64,000 nt of DNA from Hyphomicrobiales bacterium. Its GTDB lineage: Bacteria > Pseudomonadota > Alphaproteobacteria > Rhizobiales > NORP267. The stretch covers positions 1 to 64,000 of the forward strand of contig JAJFHA010000009.1 of NCBI GenBank assembly GCA_021775875.1, given 5' to 3'. A model generated the notes under the pieces. That model saw only the letters and a list, made by a program, of their open reading frames with translations, ran no database searches and was not told the DNA's origin. Shown here piece after piece: positions 35,507-43,463 of this stretch. Each line of letters starts with the position of its first letter. The stretch's first letter is position 1. Made by a program: the position numbers and the translations under genes.

Positions 35507-37060
35507 ATGGCGATTTCTCAAAAATTGCAGTTAAAGCAGAGCCAGGGCCTGGTCATGACGCCGCAATTGCAGCAGGCGATCAAGTTGCTGCAATTTTCCC
35601 ATCTTGAATTATCGAGCTATGTAGAATCTGAAATCGAACGCAACCCGCTGCTAGAAACCGATGACAGCCCGGAGGGCGGTGCTGAACGGCGTCAGGAACC
35701 TGGTAATGAACAATCCGCTGCTGACGAAAACAAAGCTGGAACAGCCTCGGAAGGCGGCGGTGAAGATGTCGCCGACCTTCGGTTGGACGGAAACGACAGC
35801 GCCGCCAATACGCCACTGGATTCTGACTACGACAACAATTTTTCCGATGATACGCCGACAACTTCACAACCCCAGGCAGAGGAATTTCAAGATAGCGGCT
35901 GGGCCAATATGGGTGCCGGGAGCGCTGGTGGGTTTGACCCCCGCGACTTTGATTCCCAGAGCCAGCTAACGGCGGAGAAAACCCTGCACGAACATCTCTC
36001 CGACCAGATGCATCTGGTGATCTTTGACCCCGCTGAGCGGTTGATCGCCCAACATCTGATCGATGCAGTCGATGATACCGGTTATATGCGCCTCAATACC
36101 GATAATCTGGCCGATCGTCTGGGCGCCCCGACTGCAATGATTACCAAGACACTGAGCACGCTGCAGGCTTTCGATCCGCCCGGCATTTGCGCCCGCGATC
36201 TGGCCGAATGCCTGACGATCCAGTTGCGCGAAAAAGATCGTCTTGACCCGGCCATGGAAATCCTTCTTGGCAATATGGACCTGTTGGCGAAACGTGAATT
36301 GGCGCAGCTCAAAGAGCTTTGCAAGGTGGACGACGAAGACCTTACCGACATGATTTCTGAAATCCGGGACCTCAACCCAAAGCCCGGTGATGGTTTCGGG
36401 CCGCATCTGATGCAGCCCGTGATCCCGGATATTTTCGTGCGCGCCCGCCCGGACGGCTCGTGGCATATCGAACTGAATACGGAAACCCTGCCCAGGGTTC
36501 TGGTCAATAAACAATATCATGCAAATGTTTCCGGCACCGCGCGCTCGGATGACGAAAAGAACTACATCGCCGATTGCCTGCAAAATGCCAACTGGCTGGT
36601 TAAGAGCCTCGACCAGAGGGCGCGAACGATCTTGAAAGTCGGGTCTGAAATTATTCGCCAGCAAGATGGCTTTCTGGCCTACGGCATCCAGCATTTGCGG
36701 CCTCTCACCCTGAAGATGGTAGCGGAAGCGATTGAGATGCACGAATCGACTGTGAGCCGGGTCACCACAAATAAATACATGGCGACGCCGCGCGGTATTT
36801 TTGAACTGAAATATTTTTTCACCTCCGCAATCCAGTCCGCTGATGGTGGCGACGCTCATTCAGCGGAGGCTGTTCGGCACCGAATTCGCAGCATGATTGA
36901 TGAGGAAAAACTGGACGGTATTCTCTCCGACGACCAGATTGTCACGATATTACAGGCCGAAGGTATTGATATAGCCCGGCGCACGGTGGCAAAATATCGC
37001 GAATCCCTCCGTATCCCCTCCTCAATCCAGCGCCGACGCGAGAAAAAGCAGGCACTCTGA
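35507..37060 (+). CDS. rpoN: RNA polymerase sigma-54 factor
   Basis: The 517-residue protein has the glutamine-rich region I (LKQSQGLVMTPQLQQAIKLL near 8-27), an acidic low-complexity region II (about 50-140), the core-binding region (FDPPGICARDLAECL) and the C-terminal DNA-binding part with the RpoN box ARRTVAKYRESL near 491-502. Sigma-54 needs AAA+ activators and controls nitrogen and other regulons. No activator gene lies in this window. Confidence 0.97.
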   Translation: MAISQKLQLKQSQGLVMTPQLQQAIKLLQFSHLELSSYVESEIERNPLLETDDSPEGGAERRQEPGNEQSAADENKAGTASEGGGEDVADLRLDGNDSAANTPLDSDYDNNFSDDTPTTSQPQAEEFQDSGWANMGAGSAGGFDPRDFDSQSQLTAEKTLHEHLSDQMHLVIFDPAERLIAQHLIDAVDDTGYMRLNTDNLADRLGAPTAMITKTLSTLQAFDPPGICARDLAECLTIQLREKDRLDPAMEILLGNMDLLAKRELAQLKELCKVDDEDLTDMISEIRDLNPKPGDGFGPHLMQPVIPDIFVRARPDGSWHIELNTETLPRVLVNKQYHANVSGTARSDDEKNYIADCLQNANWLVKSLDQRARTILKVGSEIIRQQDGFLAYGIQHLRPLTLKMVAEAIEMHESTVSRVTTNKYMATPRGIFELKYFFTSAIQSADGGDAHSAEAVRHRIRSMIDEEKLDGILSDDQIVTILQAEGIDIARRTVAKYRESLRIPSSIQRRREKKQAL

Positions 37061-37381
37061 TGTATTTACGTAGGGGCATCATATTCCCGTTTAAACTGCG
37101 CAATCTGCATTGACAGATTTGCTGGCTGGTCATAGGTTCCGGCCCGCACATTATCAGACAGTATAATTTCAGCATTTGCGGCGAACCCGATTGGCCGCAA
37201 CAGACCGTTTTGATCAAAACGTTGAATTTGCGGCCTGTGGATGAACGAAATTGTGATTGTCATATGGATTGGGCAACCGTGCCGGATATGCTAGATGTAT
37301 CCAGATTGGTTGCACCTTTAAAACTGTTTCAATGCCCCTTGCGACGGCGGCAGATTTGAAAGTATAGCAGGAACGGATCAG
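37061..37381. other. gap between rpoN and ptsN; no hpf gene found
   Basis: In most Hyphomicrobiales this interval holds hpf/raiA (ribosome hibernation factor). Here it is only 320 bases and neither strand encodes an Hpf-like sequence. A 65-codon frame on the minus strand (37066-37263) has no ribosome-binding site and no recognisable family, so I do not call it a gene. Confidence 0.5.
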
Positions 37382-37846
37382 ATGGATCTCAGTGACCTTA
37401 TAAAGCCCGAAGCCATCGTGCCGGTGCTGAAGGCATCAAGCAAGAAGCAAGCCCTTCAGGAGCTGGCGTCCCATGCTGCCAATCTGACCGGTCAGGACGA
37501 GCGCGTTATTTTTGATGTATTGTTGCAGCGCGAACGCCTTGGTTCAACCGGCGTTGGCAAAGGGGTCGCCATTCCGCACGGACGGCTGACCGGGATAAAT
37601 GAAATTTTCGGGATGTTTGCCGGCCTCAATAAACCGATCACGTTTGACGCGGTTGATGACGAGCCGGTTGATCTGATCTTTGTTTTGCTGGCACCCGAAG
37701 AAGCCGGCGCCGATCATCTCAAGGCACTATCACGCATTGCCCGGCTGCTTCATGAACCAGGCATTGCCAAAAGCCTGCGTGGGTGCCGTGACAGTGCCGG
37801 GCTCTACAGCCTGTTGACCCAGACGGCGGAATCAAACGCCGCCTGA
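37382..37846 (+). CDS. ptsN: nitrogen-type PTS enzyme IIA (PtsN)
   Basis: PtsN (EIIA-Ntr) is the last phospho-acceptor of the regulatory PTS (PtsP-PtsO-PtsN) and adjusts potassium and nitrogen responses. The 154-residue protein has the active-site His in VGKGVAIPHGRLTG near 58-71 and the motif IFVLLAPEEAGADHLKAL near 99-116. It lies downstream of rpoN as in many proteobacteria. Confidence 0.95.
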   Translation: MDLSDLIKPEAIVPVLKASSKKQALQELASHAANLTGQDERVIFDVLLQRERLGSTGVGKGVAIPHGRLTGINEIFGMFAGLNKPITFDAVDDEPVDLIFVLLAPEEAGADHLKALSRIARLLHEPGIAKSLRGCRDSAGLYSLLTQTAESNAA

Positions 37847-37872
37847 ATTCAATTCTCGACACATTTTTGCAT

Positions 37873-38208
37873 CTAGGGTGTGAACCCAATTCAAATTATT
37901 GATTTAGTTTGGCAAATCAGATTCAAAATCTCCAGATAGCGAGGTTTTGATGGCACGATTTGATTTAAGCGATGAAGAATGGGCAATTATTGCTCCACTT
38001 TTACCCAAACAGGGAAGCGGCCACAACGCAAAAATGACCGGAAAGTGCTGAACGGCATCTTCTACACAAGAACCTTTATGCCCAGCTCAACATTGTCGAG
38101 CGGTTCATCTGCAAAATGAAGGATATGAGAAGACTGACAACACGTTTCGAAAAAAAGACTACAAATCTTCGCAATCAGATGTTGGCTGAATTGAGTCCGC
38201 ACCCTAGA
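37873..38208 (+). mobile_element. internally deleted IS5-family element (MITE-like), with inverted ends
   Basis: The ends are inverted repeats: CTAGGGTGTGAACCCAA at 37873-37889 and, on the other strand from 38207, CTAGGGTGCGGACTCAA. Both lie in CTAG, the usual target of the IS427 group, which duplicates TA. Between them a frame begins MARFDLSDEEWAIIAPLLPK at 37950, is frameshifted, and near 38067 jumps from LNGIFY to the transposase C-terminus NLYAQLNIVERF. So most of the DDE domain is gone. The element cannot move by itself but could in trans. Confidence 0.82.
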
Positions 38209-38389
38209 TTCAAGATGGTGTAGTACGAACCGCGAATTTTATATCGTGTGGACAGATTGTAATACTAGCACAAAGCATGAACAATCACCAGATACTTAAC
38301 CTACTAGAACCGTTGACTGTCGGCAATTGTTGGCGTGACAGGCCGCACACCAACATGGTTAGCTGTTGGTGAAAACGGGATTGAACGAG

Positions 38390-39268
38390 ATGACTTTAGA
38401 TTTCGCAGTTGTAGACGTCGAAACGGCCAACGAGAATTTTGCCTCTATTTGCTCCATTGGTGTAGCAAAGTTCCGGGATGGTGAGTTGGTAGGAGGTGAG
38501 TATACTCTGGTTAATCCCGAAACATACTTCGCGAACACCTTCATACACGGCATAGAACAAAGCCAAGTTCAAAACGCTCCTAAGCTTCGTCAGGGATTGG
38601 AAGTCCTGAACAAGTGGCTCTCAGAGGACTTCAACCGAACGGTGTGCCATATGCCATTTGACAAGACAGCTACCACCAGAGCGGCGGAGAAGGTCGGTTT
38701 AGAATGGGCTCATATCGAGTGGCATGACAGCGCTAGGGCCGTAAAGCTAGGGTGGCCAGAATACCGACAAAGTGGATACGGTCTTGGCAAAATTTCTAAG
38801 GTTTTGGGCATTGAGTTTGAGCACCACAATGCGCTGGCGGATGCAAAGGCAGCAGGGTTTGTCTTAGTGGAAGCGGCGAAACGCATAGATATCACGCGTG
38901 CAACTCTATGGGAGCAGATCTCACAGGATAAAGTGACGCGTGGGCGGATGGCATACCTCGAAATCAAGAAAGATAAACCATCAGCCAACCCTGACGGACC
39001 GTTCTATGGGCAAGGTATTTGCTTCACTGGATCGATGCCAAGCATGACTCGAAAGGAAGCGTCTCAAGTTGCAGCAGCCCTGGGCTTTGATGTGCTTGGG
39101 AGCGTCACCGGAAAATGCAATATTCTCGTGACTGGAGAATTGGACGATAGCAGGTTGGCCCGAGGTGAAAGTAAATCCAGCAAATGGCGCAAAGCGGAGG
39201 CCTTGATTGCGAGAGGTGGAGAGATCCGAATTATGGGGCCTTCGGATTTTGAAGCTTTGCTTGACTAG
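38390..39268 (+). CDS. DEDD exonuclease domain fused to BRCT domain
   Basis: The 292-residue protein starts with a DnaQ-like exonuclease: FAVVDVETANENFASICSIG near 4-23 (Exo I), a middle motif with CHMPFDKTATTRAA near 86-99, and HHNALADAKAAG near 145-156 (Exo III, His and Asp). The C-terminal 80 residues form a BRCT domain of DNA ligase type (GQGICFTGSMPSMTRKEASQ, then ITGKCNILVTGELDD-like core, here VTGKCNILVTGELDD). It probably acts in DNA repair or defence of DNA ends. The ATG at 38390 is preceded by ACGAG; upstream TTG and GTG codons are possible. It sits right of an IS5 remnant, inside an otherwise conserved ptsN-hsp20 neighbourhood, and has lower GC, so it was probably acquired. Confidence 0.85.
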   Translation: MTLDFAVVDVETANENFASICSIGVAKFRDGELVGGEYTLVNPETYFANTFIHGIEQSQVQNAPKLRQGLEVLNKWLSEDFNRTVCHMPFDKTATTRAAEKVGLEWAHIEWHDSARAVKLGWPEYRQSGYGLGKISKVLGIEFEHHNALADAKAAGFVLVEAAKRIDITRATLWEQISQDKVTRGRMAYLEIKKDKPSANPDGPFYGQGICFTGSMPSMTRKEASQVAAALGFDVLGSVTGKCNILVTGELDDSRLARGESKSSKWRKAEALIARGGEIRIMGPSDFEALLD

Positions 39269-39272
39269 GTGT

Positions 39273-39536
39273 TTAGTGAACCGTTAGTGGCATCAAGTTG
39301 ATCTGAAACGCATTGGCGATCACTTCGTCACGATTTTCAGATACCATGATCGGCTGGCCATCGGCTCCGTGCAGGGCAAACAGCTTGACCCTGGAAACCG
39401 GGTTCGGGACACCGTCTCCTGAGCCCAGACCGCCGGAATGGGCGACTTCGCGGATATAAGCAATTTGCCCACCGCCAAGGGCTGCGAATTCGTTTGCCTT
39501 CATTGAGGCAAACCGGTTTTCCTGATGTTCATCCAT
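39273..39536 (-). CDS. DUF1150 protein
   Basis: The 87-residue protein has the DUF1150 form: KANEFAALGGGQIAYIREV near 13-31 and VKLFALHGADGQPIMVSENR near 50-69, then ANAFQINLMPLTVH at the end. DUF1150 genes lie beside small heat-shock genes in many alphaproteobacteria, as here behind hsp20; the function is unknown. It may be co-transcribed from the hsp20 promoter, being 78 bases downstream in the same direction. Confidence 0.85.
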   Translation of the reverse strand: MDEHQENRFASMKANEFAALGGGQIAYIREVAHSGGLGSGDGVPNPVSRVKLFALHGADGQPIMVSENRDEVIANAFQINLMPLTVH

Positions 39537-39614
39537 GATTGTCTCCTTTCAAAATTATGCGGCCCGTTCCCTGACAAGGTACGCATTCAGGCTCCCTAAA
39601 TTCTGGATTTTGGT

Positions 39615-40037
39615 TCAAGCGATATTGATCTTGATCGAGCGAACAAGCCGCTCCGGCTCTAGGCGAACAAGATCAATCGACAAGAGGCCGTCGGCTAAAT
39701 TGGCGCCCTCGACTTCAATTCCCTCGGCAAGCACAAATGTGCGCTGGAACTGGCGGGCGGCAATGCCTCTGTGCAGGTAATTGCGCGGACCATCGTCCTT
39801 TTGCTGGCCACGGACGAACAGCTGGTTTTCTTCAACCGAGACATCCAGCTGACTATCGGTAAAGCCTGCTACGGCCAGGGTTATGCGCAAAATATCCTTG
39901 TCGCCATCATCGTCCAGGCGCTCAATATTATATGGAGGAAAACCGTCATTGCCGGATTTTCCGATGCGATCGAGCAATTGCTCCATCTCATCAAATCCGA
40001 GCATGAAGGGGCTCGAAAAATGGGTCATCTGCGACAT
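39615..40037 (-). CDS. small heat-shock protein Hsp20 (IbpA-like)
   Basis: Hsp20 holds unfolding proteins for the DnaK/ClpB system. The 140-residue protein has the alpha-crystallin domain: YNIERLDDDGDKDILRITLA near 37-56, LFVRGQQKD near 72, LHRGIAARQFQRTFVLAEGI near 86-105 and the late strand LADGLLSIDLVR. The ATG at 40037 is 7 bases behind AGAGGA and fits better than the TTG at 40043. It is preceded by a sigma-32 type promoter and a candidate ROSE thermometer. Confidence 0.93.
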   Translation of the reverse strand: MSQMTHFSSPFMLGFDEMEQLLDRIGKSGNDGFPPYNIERLDDDGDKDILRITLAVAGFTDSQLDVSVEENQLFVRGQQKDDGPRNYLHRGIAARQFQRTFVLAEGIEVEGANLADGLLSIDLVRLEPERLVRSIKINIA

Positions 40038-40112
40038 TGCCAAGTCCTCTCAACAAGCGACCTGATGCGTGCACACCACGCAATTCAGTTTACCGGCCCA
40101 AAAGGCACCGGC
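40038..40112 (-). promoter_or_regulatory. candidate ROSE-type RNA thermometer in the hsp20 leader
   Basis: In the leader RNA, TCGCT (about 40057-40061, reverse strand) faces the ribosome-binding AGGA: UC(G)CU pairs with AGGA with one G bulged, closed by an outer G-C pair, leaving a UGUUGAG loop. This is the hallmark last hairpin of ROSE elements. Two more hairpins lie upstream (GCGTG/CACGC and CCGG-CC-TTTT-GG-CCGG). Leader length of about 75 nt from the predicted promoter fits the class. Confidence 0.6.
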
Positions 40113-40119
40113 AGACCAG

Positions 40120-40147
40120 ATATGGGGATGAACGAGATTTGTTCAAG
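40120..40147 (-). promoter_or_regulatory. sigma-32 (heat-shock) promoter of hsp20
   Basis: On the reverse strand CTTGAA (40147-40142), a 14-base spacer and CCCCATAT (40127-40120) match the RpoH consensus CTTGAA-N13-17-CCCCATnT closely. Transcription would begin near 40112 and give the leader that holds the ROSE-like hairpins. Confidence 0.7.
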
Positions 40148-40201
40148 ATGGTGGGGGTTTTTGCGCGAAATGCTGCAGCGATCCAGGCTGGCCTGGTATG
40201 G

Positions 40202-41203
40202 CTAAATCCGCACGATCTGGTTTTCTTCGGTCAGGATTATCGCGCGGGCTTCGTCAAACCTCGCCAACAGGCCGACGGCCTCATCGACTGGCATAATCGA
40301 CAAAGCAGTTGAAAGCATATCCGCATTTGTGGCGCCGGGGGCGATAACCGAGACGGAGCGGTGATGATTGGCGCTGCGTCCGGTGCGCGGGTCCAGAAGA
40401 TGGTGGTGCTGGCCATTTGCCGATAATGGCGACCCGTACCCGCCGGATGTTGCCAAGGCCTGATTTTCCAGAGGTACTGATGTCAGCAGGGCCTCATTAC
40501 CGGATGGCACAGGAACTCCAACCGACCAGGAGCGGCCATCAGGATGACGCCCCATAGCCTGACTTTCACCCAGATGCACGAGCACATTATCAAACCCGGC
40601 GCGGCGCAACAAAGCCGTGACTTTCTCGGTCACATAACCTTGCGCGATGCCATTCAGGGTCAGCGCCATACCTTGGCGCGCGAATTTGATTTCACGCGAC
40701 GAAATCGAAATTCCGTCTGATCCGACAAGCTGCAAAATTTTATTTATTTGCTCGTCTGTCGGCCCATTCTGATCTGCGTTGTCGGCGTTAAAATGATGCG
40801 CGTAAAGCTGCCAGAGCGGCTGGACAGTCCCATCAAACGCGCCATCTGAGAGGGCAGAAAATGATTTTGCTTTCGATAATAATTCGATCATGTCGATGGC
40901 CGGTTCGGCCAATTCACCATCACGGTTCAGCTGCGAAATCGCAGAACTTTCCCGGTACAGGGAAAACAGGTTTTCAAGCCTTGATATCTCCCGGCGGCAA
41001 TCATCTAACCGGGCGGCGGCGAAGGCATCATCTTCATGGTAAAGCTGGATTTGCGCTTCAGCCCCAAGCGCCATGCCACGCCAGATTGTCGGCACCCGAT
41101 ACGACGACGCATCTGTTGCCCCAAGCGCCGGGCCAATGGCTGCGGCCCCTGCACATGCAGCAGTGACCGTTATGAATCTGCGTCGAGAGATCTGTGTGCC
41201 CAT
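40202..41203 (-). CDS. nosX: NosX, ApbE-type FAD:protein FMN transferase of N2O respiration
   Basis: NosX attaches FMN covalently to a threonine of NosR. The 333-residue protein has a Tat signal (ISRRRFITVTAACAGAAAIG) and the ApbE core: YRESSAISQLNRDGEL near 84-99, DGAFDGTVQPLWQLY near 119-133, LNGIAQGYVTEKV near 182-194, and the metal-binding HHLLDPRTGRS near 267-277 and ATNADMLSTAL. It is the last gene of the nos operon, 3 bases behind nosL. Confidence 0.9.
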   Translation of the reverse strand: MGTQISRRRFITVTAACAGAAAIGPALGATDASSYRVPTIWRGMALGAEAQIQLYHEDDAFAAARLDDCRREISRLENLFSLYRESSAISQLNRDGELAEPAIDMIELLSKAKSFSALSDGAFDGTVQPLWQLYAHHFNADNADQNGPTDEQINKILQLVGSDGISISSREIKFARQGMALTLNGIAQGYVTEKVTALLRRAGFDNVLVHLGESQAMGRHPDGRSWSVGVPVPSGNEALLTSVPLENQALATSGGYGSPLSANGQHHHLLDPRTGRSANHHRSVSVIAPGATNADMLSTALSIMPVDEAVGLLARFDEARAIILTEENQIVRI

Positions 41204-41206
41204 GGC

Positions 41207-41710
41207 CTAATATCCTGTTAGGTAATCTACCGGAATGTTGGAATAGCTGACCACCTGGCCGCCAAATTCAGATCGGAATTTTTCCGCGTCTTCAACATTG
41301 CTGAAGGGCACCGTTTCACGTGCGCCCATGCCGCCGCGTTTGCTGCTCTCAATGACAAAAATCGCATCCATGAGCTTGATCCATGGGCCATCTTCGGGCG
41401 GGTTGTTCCAATCCTGAATGGCAGCGCTGTCCTGCACGTAAGTTACAAGAATTCTGGTCCCTTCACCCGGCAGGCTATTGTAGAAAACCGCGTCGCGCAC
41501 CGACGAGAACCAGAAGGGAGTTTCCACGCCATCTTCAAACACCTGTGATTTCGGGCCCGGATGATCGACGACAATCATGTTGCAGTAAAAACCGACAGAT
41601 TCGCGAGTCATGGGCACCGGGTCGGGGATCACCACCTCTTCGCTGCATGCCGCCAGTCCAAGCATCGCAGTTAGAAGGAACAGAACATAAAACCGGATTG
41701 AACGATTCAT
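41207..41710 (-). CDS. nosL: NosL copper chaperone lipoprotein
   Basis: NosL delivers Cu(I) for the CuZ centre of NosZ at the outer face of the membrane. The 167-residue product has a signal with lipobox (AMLGLAACSEE, Cys near 22) and the Cu-binding CNM motif in SVGFYCNMIVVDHPG near 39-53, followed by FWFSSVRDAVF and MDAIFVIESS. The ATG at 41710 lies within the end of nosY (ATGA overlap) and has a perfect AAGGAGG inside nosY, so the two are coupled. Confidence 0.92.
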   Translation of the reverse strand: MNRSIRFYVLFLLTAMLGLAACSEEVVIPDPVPMTRESVGFYCNMIVVDHPGPKSQVFEDGVETPFWFSSVRDAVFYNSLPGEGTRILVTYVQDSAAIQDWNNPPEDGPWIKLMDAIFVIESSKRGGMGARETVPFSNVEDAEKFRSEFGGQVVSYSNIPVDYLTGY

Positions 41711-42540
41711 AATTGCCTCCTTCTGAAAATGACGCACGAAATTGTCAGCGGCACCAAAACCCAGCCGAGCAGCAACGCTATCAGCGCTACTGCTGGCACC
41801 TGAAGCCGCGCGCTCAACCCGGCCATCCCGGATAAAAGTGCGGTATGTTCGTCGCCGGTCAGGTTGAACATGCGGTATGCGTCGGTCGGGTTTGCGAGCA
41901 ATAACCACGTCACCACCCGCTCGCTGATGGTGTGGTCGCCATCGACCGCCAGCATCGCGAGCAAACCCATATCGTAAAGCAGCACGAACAATAACCAGAC
42001 ACCGATCGCCAATGCCGCCGCCGTGCCGCGTTCATTAACAGCGGCGCTGATCAGATATCCGAGCGCCAGAAAAATTGCGCCCAGCATCACCGATGAAGCG
42101 AGCAAGCGGATGAAGCTATCAATGGCGGCTTTGGTCACCCCAACGTCGCCGGTTTGCGAAATGACCAGACCGGCCAGACCGTAGCCCACAAGAATGGCGA
42201 AGGTGAGCAGCACCAGATGTCCGCTGAATTTGCCGATAATCACCTGCCATCGAGAAATCGGGTGGGCCAGCAGCAGCAACAGAGTGCCGCGTTCGGCTTC
42301 GCCGACTATTGCATCATAGGCCAGCAACAAAGCGATCAGCGGAATGAAAAATATACTGAGAGATGAAAGGCTTACGACCGTTACGGTGAGCGGATTGATG
42401 CTGGTGGTGCCGGTCGGCGCGCTGCCGAGCAACGCCAATATAAGTGCCAACCCGGCCATGATCAGGGTGATCATGACGATCCAGCGGTTGCGAGTTCCGT
42501 CGCGAATTTCCTTGGCTGCGATGGTCCAGATGTTTCTCAT
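41707..42540 (-). CDS. nosY: NosY, membrane permease of the Nos ABC transporter
   Basis: NosY spans the membrane and, with NosF and NosD, forms the ABC complex that matures NosZ. The 277-residue protein has six hydrophobic segments and the typical start TIAAKEIRDGTRNRWIVMIT near 6-25, plus EAERGTLLLLLAHPISRWQV near 82-101, the coupling region. Its start overlaps nosF by 4 bases and its stop overlaps nosL. Confidence 0.93.
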   Translation of the reverse strand: MRNIWTIAAKEIRDGTRNRWIVMITLIMAGLALILALLGSAPTGTTSINPLTVTVVSLSSLSIFFIPLIALLLAYDAIVGEAERGTLLLLLAHPISRWQVIIGKFSGHLVLLTFAILVGYGLAGLVISQTGDVGVTKAAIDSFIRLLASSVMLGAIFLALGYLISAAVNERGTAAALAIGVWLLFVLLYDMGLLAMLAVDGDHTISERVVTWLLLANPTDAYRMFNLTGDEHTALLSGMAGLSARLQVPAVALIALLLGWVLVPLTISCVIFRRRQL

Positions 42541-43463
42541 TGCCGGGCTCCATGATTTGTAAAGGCGGCAAAAACATCTTCAAGGCTTGGCTCAGAAAGT
42601 TCGATATCCTTGTAGGTGACGCCGTGATCCAGGATTTTCTTGAGCAGCAACCTTTTCTTTTTCTCGGCACATTCGAGGATAGCGACTCCATTGACTAAAT
42701 GACCGCAATCAAATTCACCGGCAAATAGTTTGGCTAGTTTCGGCATCTGTTTTGGCCCGGCCTCGACCCGGATATGCGACGATAACCCGGCACCCGCACG
42801 TAACGCCGGGATGCTGCCAGTCGCTGCCAGCTTGCCGTGATCAAGGATGCTGACTTCGTCCACGCGGCTATCCAGTTCGCTCAAGGCGTGAGACGAGATT
42901 AATACCGCCACACCATCGGCTTTCATATCATCGATGATCCGGTAAACGTTTTTGCGCGACGCCGGGTCCAGTCCTGACGTTGGTTCATCAAGGATCAGCA
43001 GATCAGGATTGCCGATCAGGGCTTGCGCCAATCCAAGGCGTTGGCGCATGCCTTTTGAATAGGCACCGACGCGTTTGGTGGCAGCCGCGCCAAGCTCGAC
43101 ACGCTCGAACAGGGCTTTGAGATTTTCACCCGGTGCATTTTTCAGCCGGGCGTAGAATTTCAGCGTTTCCATCCCGGTCATGGTGCCCTGAAACAAGGCC
43201 TGTTCCGGCAGAAACCCTATCCTTCTGCGGGCCTTGTTAAATGCCCGATCGCGGGGGTCGATGCCCAGAACCTGAATTTCTCCAGAGATTGGCCGCACTA
43301 GCCCAAGAGCAATTTTGATTAGCGTGCTTTTACCAGCCCCATTATGCCCCACAAGCGCATGGCAATGGCCCGCTTCTAAAACCAGACCGACGTCACGGAC
43401 GGCGTCTTCCGCGCCATAAGTTTTCGTTGCGCCTGAAATTTCTATATATGGAGGCTTGGTCAT
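42537..43463 (-). CDS. nosF: NosF, ATPase of the Nos ABC transporter
   Basis: The 308-residue protein has Walker A VGHNGAGKSTLIKI near 38-51, the signature region YSKGMRQRLGLAQALIG near 128-144, Walker B LLILDEPTSGLDP near 149-161 and the switch His in LISSHALSELD. It powers NosDFY in NosZ maturation. It overlaps nosD and nosY by 4 bases each (ATGA). Confidence 0.95.
   Translation of the reverse strand: MTKPPYIEISGATKTYGAEDAVRDVGLVLEAGHCHALVGHNGAGKSTLIKIALGLVRPISGEIQVLGIDPRDRAFNKARRRIGFLPEQALFQGTMTGMETLKFYARLKNAPGENLKALFERVELGAAATKRVGAYSKGMRQRLGLAQALIGNPDLLILDEPTSGLDPASRKNVYRIIDDMKADGVAVLISSHALSELDSRVDEVSILDHGKLAATGSIPALRAGAGLSSHIRVEAGPKQMPKLAKLFAGEFDCGHLVNGVAILECAEKKKRLLLKKILDHGVTYKDIELSEPSLEDVFAAFTNHGARQ

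Noticed and set aside
35966-36859. 297-codon minus-strand frame inside rpoN
   Set aside because: Antisense shadow of rpoN; composition mirrors the conserved sense codons.
37066-37263. 65-codon minus-strand frame between rpoN and ptsN
   Set aside because: No ribosome-binding site and no family; not enough support for a gene.
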